From: an uncultured Verrucomicrobiota bacterium | Lineage (GTDB): Bacteria; Verrucomicrobiota; Verrucomicrobiia; Limisphaerales; UBA1096 | DNA length: 6,934 nt | Assembly: GCA_913050205.1 (NCBI GenBank) | Contig: CAJXAU010000088.1 | Coordinates: forward strand, 1 to 6,934 | Direction of reading: 5' to 3' | In this document: piece by piece, positions 5,446 to 6,934 of the stretch | Numbering within the stretch: the first letter of the stretch is position 1 | Layout: every line of letters starts with the position of its first letter | The notes under the pieces: model-generated | Seen by the model: the letters and a program-made list of their open reading frames with translations, nothing else | What the model was told of the DNA's origin: nothing | Databases searched by the model: none | Translations under genes and position numbers: made by a program

Positions 5446-6861
5446 ATGGATTTTTTATTGTTAGCTGCTTCAGATCATGGTGCCCATGCGGTGGCCCCGT
5501 GGATTACGTACCTGTTCACCGGCCTGCTGGGGGCGATGGTGTTGTGCCTCGCGCTGGAGGAAAAAATCCATGCGAAAAAGTCGGTGATCGTCGGCGTGAC
5601 GGCAGTGATCGCGTTATTGCTTGGAGCGTTCACCGGCATCCTGCCTTTCGGTCCGGTGGATCTGCCCAACGGCCACAAGATGAATCTGCCGGTGTTTATC
5701 CCGGGCATCGAGTGGGGGGTGGTGACGATCATCCTTGGTTCCAGTTTGTTTGTGGATGTCACTAGCAAATCGGGGCTGTTTACTTTCATCGCCATCAAAT
5801 TGACGAAGATGTCGAAGGGCGATCCGCGGAGACTGCTTTGGTTTTATGGCGTGATGACTGTGGTCTTCAGCGCCGTGCTTAACAATGTCACGGCGATGAT
5901 CATCGTTGGTTCGTTGAGCGCTGTCTCGCTCGGCAAGCTTGGCCAACGGGAGAAGTTGCTGGGTTTCCTGTTGGTCGAAGCGTTGCTCACCAACATCGGG
6001 GGGCTACTCACGCTAATTTCATCTGTCCCAAACATCATCGTTGGGACCACGGCAGAGATTGGGTTCGTGACTTTTTTTATCAAGGCTGCCCCATACGTTG
6101 CTGTGGCAACTGCTGCCACCATCGTCATGGGTGCGCGGGTGTTCGGAATCGAGTCGCTCAATACTGACGAGGAACGGGCTGTAGCCCTTGGCCAAGTTTC
6201 GAGTTTCGATGAGCGGGATGGCATCGAGAGCATGGGCTTCTTTTGGTTTGGGGCCGCGATGCTACTGTTGTTCATTTGCTTTATCGCCTCGGCCTCGTTC
6301 GACGGTTGGCCAATCGGCAAACTTGGGATGGGCTTCGTGGCGATGATGTTTGCCGTGATCATGCTCTGCAAATACAAGTCGAGTGTCGGCAAGTTTTATA
6401 GTGGTATCGACTGGGACCTGCTGTTCTTTTTCATCTATCTGTTTATTGCAATCTACGCGATGGAACAGGCCGGTGTGTTGGCACTGATCGGAAAGGGAAT
6501 CGAGCCGATCATCGGGATGGGCGAGATTATGGGCGGCGGCCTGCTGCTGGTTTCCTCCGCGGTAGCCAGTAGTGTGACCGATAACATCCCGCTAGCGGCG
6601 GTGTTGGCTAACATCCTTAACTCGATGGAAATCTCCAAGGATTCCGGCATGTGGTGGTCGGTGATCTTTGGTGCCAACCTCGGGGGCAACTTGACTCCGA
6701 TCGGCTCCGCCTCCACGCTCGTTGCCGTGACCGTCATGCACAAACATGACCTGAAAATTTCCTTTATGGGCTTCGTAAAAAAAGCCCTCCCGTTTGCCAT
6801 CCTACATATCATCCTCGCGACAGCCTACGTCCTCTTCGTCCTAAAACACCTGCCGGGGTAA
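5446..6861 (+). CDS. Ion-transporter-superfamily permease (ArsB/NhaD/SLC13-like), putative Na+/H+ or anion transporter
   Basis: A 471-residue polytopic membrane protein with about ten or more hydrophobic segments and two related halves. First half: IEWGVVTIILGSSLFVDVTSKSG (starts 88), FSAVLNNVTAMIIVG (141-155) and TNIGGLLTLISSVPNIIVG (182-200). Second half: IDWDLLFFFIYLFIAIYAMEQAG (starts 321), SSVTDNIPLAAVLANI (375-390) and GANLGGNLTPIGSASTLVA (409-427). Paired NN-V-T / T-D-N-I-P helices and G-rich hairpin motifs are the inverted-repeat signature of the CitMHS/ArsB/NhaD/P-protein group, whose members carry Na+/H+, arsenite, dicarboxylates or other anions. GANLG...TPIGS is closest in my memory to ArsB-like proteins, but no ars gene is nearby. 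A cytoplasmic loop of about 30 charged residues (236-262) joins the halves. Substrate is undecided; Na+/H+ antiport suits a marine host. Coupling to the Usp-like gene suggests stress- or signal-dependent control. Confidence 0.88.
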   Translation: MDFLLLAASDHGAHAVAPWITYLFTGLLGAMVLCLALEEKIHAKKSVIVGVTAVIALLLGAFTGILPFGPVDLPNGHKMNLPVFIPGIEWGVVTIILGSSLFVDVTSKSGLFTFIAIKLTKMSKGDPRRLLWFYGVMTVVFSAVLNNVTAMIIVGSLSAVSLGKLGQREKLLGFLLVEALLTNIGGLLTLISSVPNIIVGTTAEIGFVTFFIKAAPYVAVATAATIVMGARVFGIESLNTDEERAVALGQVSSFDERDGIESMGFFWFGAAMLLLFICFIASASFDGWPIGKLGMGFVAMMFAVIMLCKYKSSVGKFYSGIDWDLLFFFIYLFIAIYAMEQAGVLALIGKGIEPIIGMGEIMGGGLLLVSSAVASSVTDNIPLAAVLANILNSMEISKDSGMWWSVIFGANLGGNLTPIGSASTLVAVTVMHKHDLKISFMGFVKKALPFAILHIILATAYVLFVLKHLPG

Positions 6862-6934
6862 AGGTGAGTCAAATGGGTGAACTGGTTGCGGTGCTGTTCA
6901 GGATGACCAAACGATTTTGACCGTATGAATAATC
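6862..6934 (+). other. Downstream tail with a 15-codon ORF and a possible next start codon
   Basis: No terminator hairpin is seen after the permease stop. An ATG at 6873 opens a 15-codon frame (MGELVAVLFRMTKRF) ending TGA at 6918-6920, preceded by the SD-like GGTGA (6863-6867) five bases upstream. An ATG at 6925 (MNN...) stays open to the window edge and could begin the next gene. Neither can be confirmed from this length. Confidence 0.2.

Noticed and set aside
5844..6392. A 182-codon minus-strand ORF inside the permease
   Set aside because: It is antisense to conserved transmembrane motifs and has the low-complexity composition expected of a shadow.
1..6934. CRISPR array, tRNA, rRNA, insertion sequence, or phage defence system
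   Set aside because: No regularly spaced repeats, no tRNA-like cloverleaf noticed, no transposase or nuclease motifs; the three palindrome copies are irregularly placed and too short for an array.

Overview
The window is accessory-looking bacterial chromosome, most likely from a (probably marine) Verrucomicrobiota or another PVC-superphylum member. The best taxonomic clue is the left-edge gene, which joins an SGNH/GDSL-hydrolase-like domain to the start of the Planctomycetes/Verrucomicrobia-type membrane-bound dehydrogenase domain (TIGR02604-like), and lies directly behind a secreted ThuA-domain gene. Scarce Shine-Dalgarno sites fit the same group. All family calls come from motifs read by eye; no database search was possible.

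Layout. On the minus strand (about 2158 down to 1) is a two-gene operon: a secreted ThuA-like protein (1307-2158), then the SGNH/dehydrogenase fusion (from 1307, running off the left edge). The two overlap in a TAATG junction. On the plus strand, divergent from this operon across a 109-bp AT-rich gap, are five genes: a single-repeat voltage-gated cation channel (2268-3218); a 91-residue glycine-zipper lipoprotein (3276-3551) followed by a strong intrinsic terminator; a PIG-L-family deacetylase (3621-4499); a tandem, degenerate universal-stress-like protein (4576-5436); and an ArsB/NhaD/SLC13-type permease (5446-6861). The last two are tightly coupled through an SD that overlaps the upstream stop codon. 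The final 73 bases hold only a possible 15-codon ORF and a possible start of the next gene.

How the genes may work together. The minus-strand pair looks like part of the periplasmic or outer-surface carbohydrate-oxidation inventory typical of PVC bacteria. The plus-strand channel has four S4 charges and the pore filter TLEDWTD, whose extra acidic residues resemble Ca2+-selective rather than Na+-selective bacterial pores. The Usp-like protein and the permease form a clear two-gene unit, suggesting a soluble regulator or sensor paired with an ion/anion transporter. No shared pathway links the channel, lipoprotein, PIG-L and Usp-permease genes in an obvious way.

Most unusual points: the Ca-type filter plus long turret-like loop in the channel; a 14-bp palindrome core CGCTTGGCCAAGCG present three times exactly, in different reading frames and outside genes; a terminator whose U-tract ends 3 nt before the PIG-L start codon; a probably leaderless promoter for the Usp-like gene; and an SGNH domain lacking its nucleophilic serine. 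I do not see a convincing wholly new multi-gene system.
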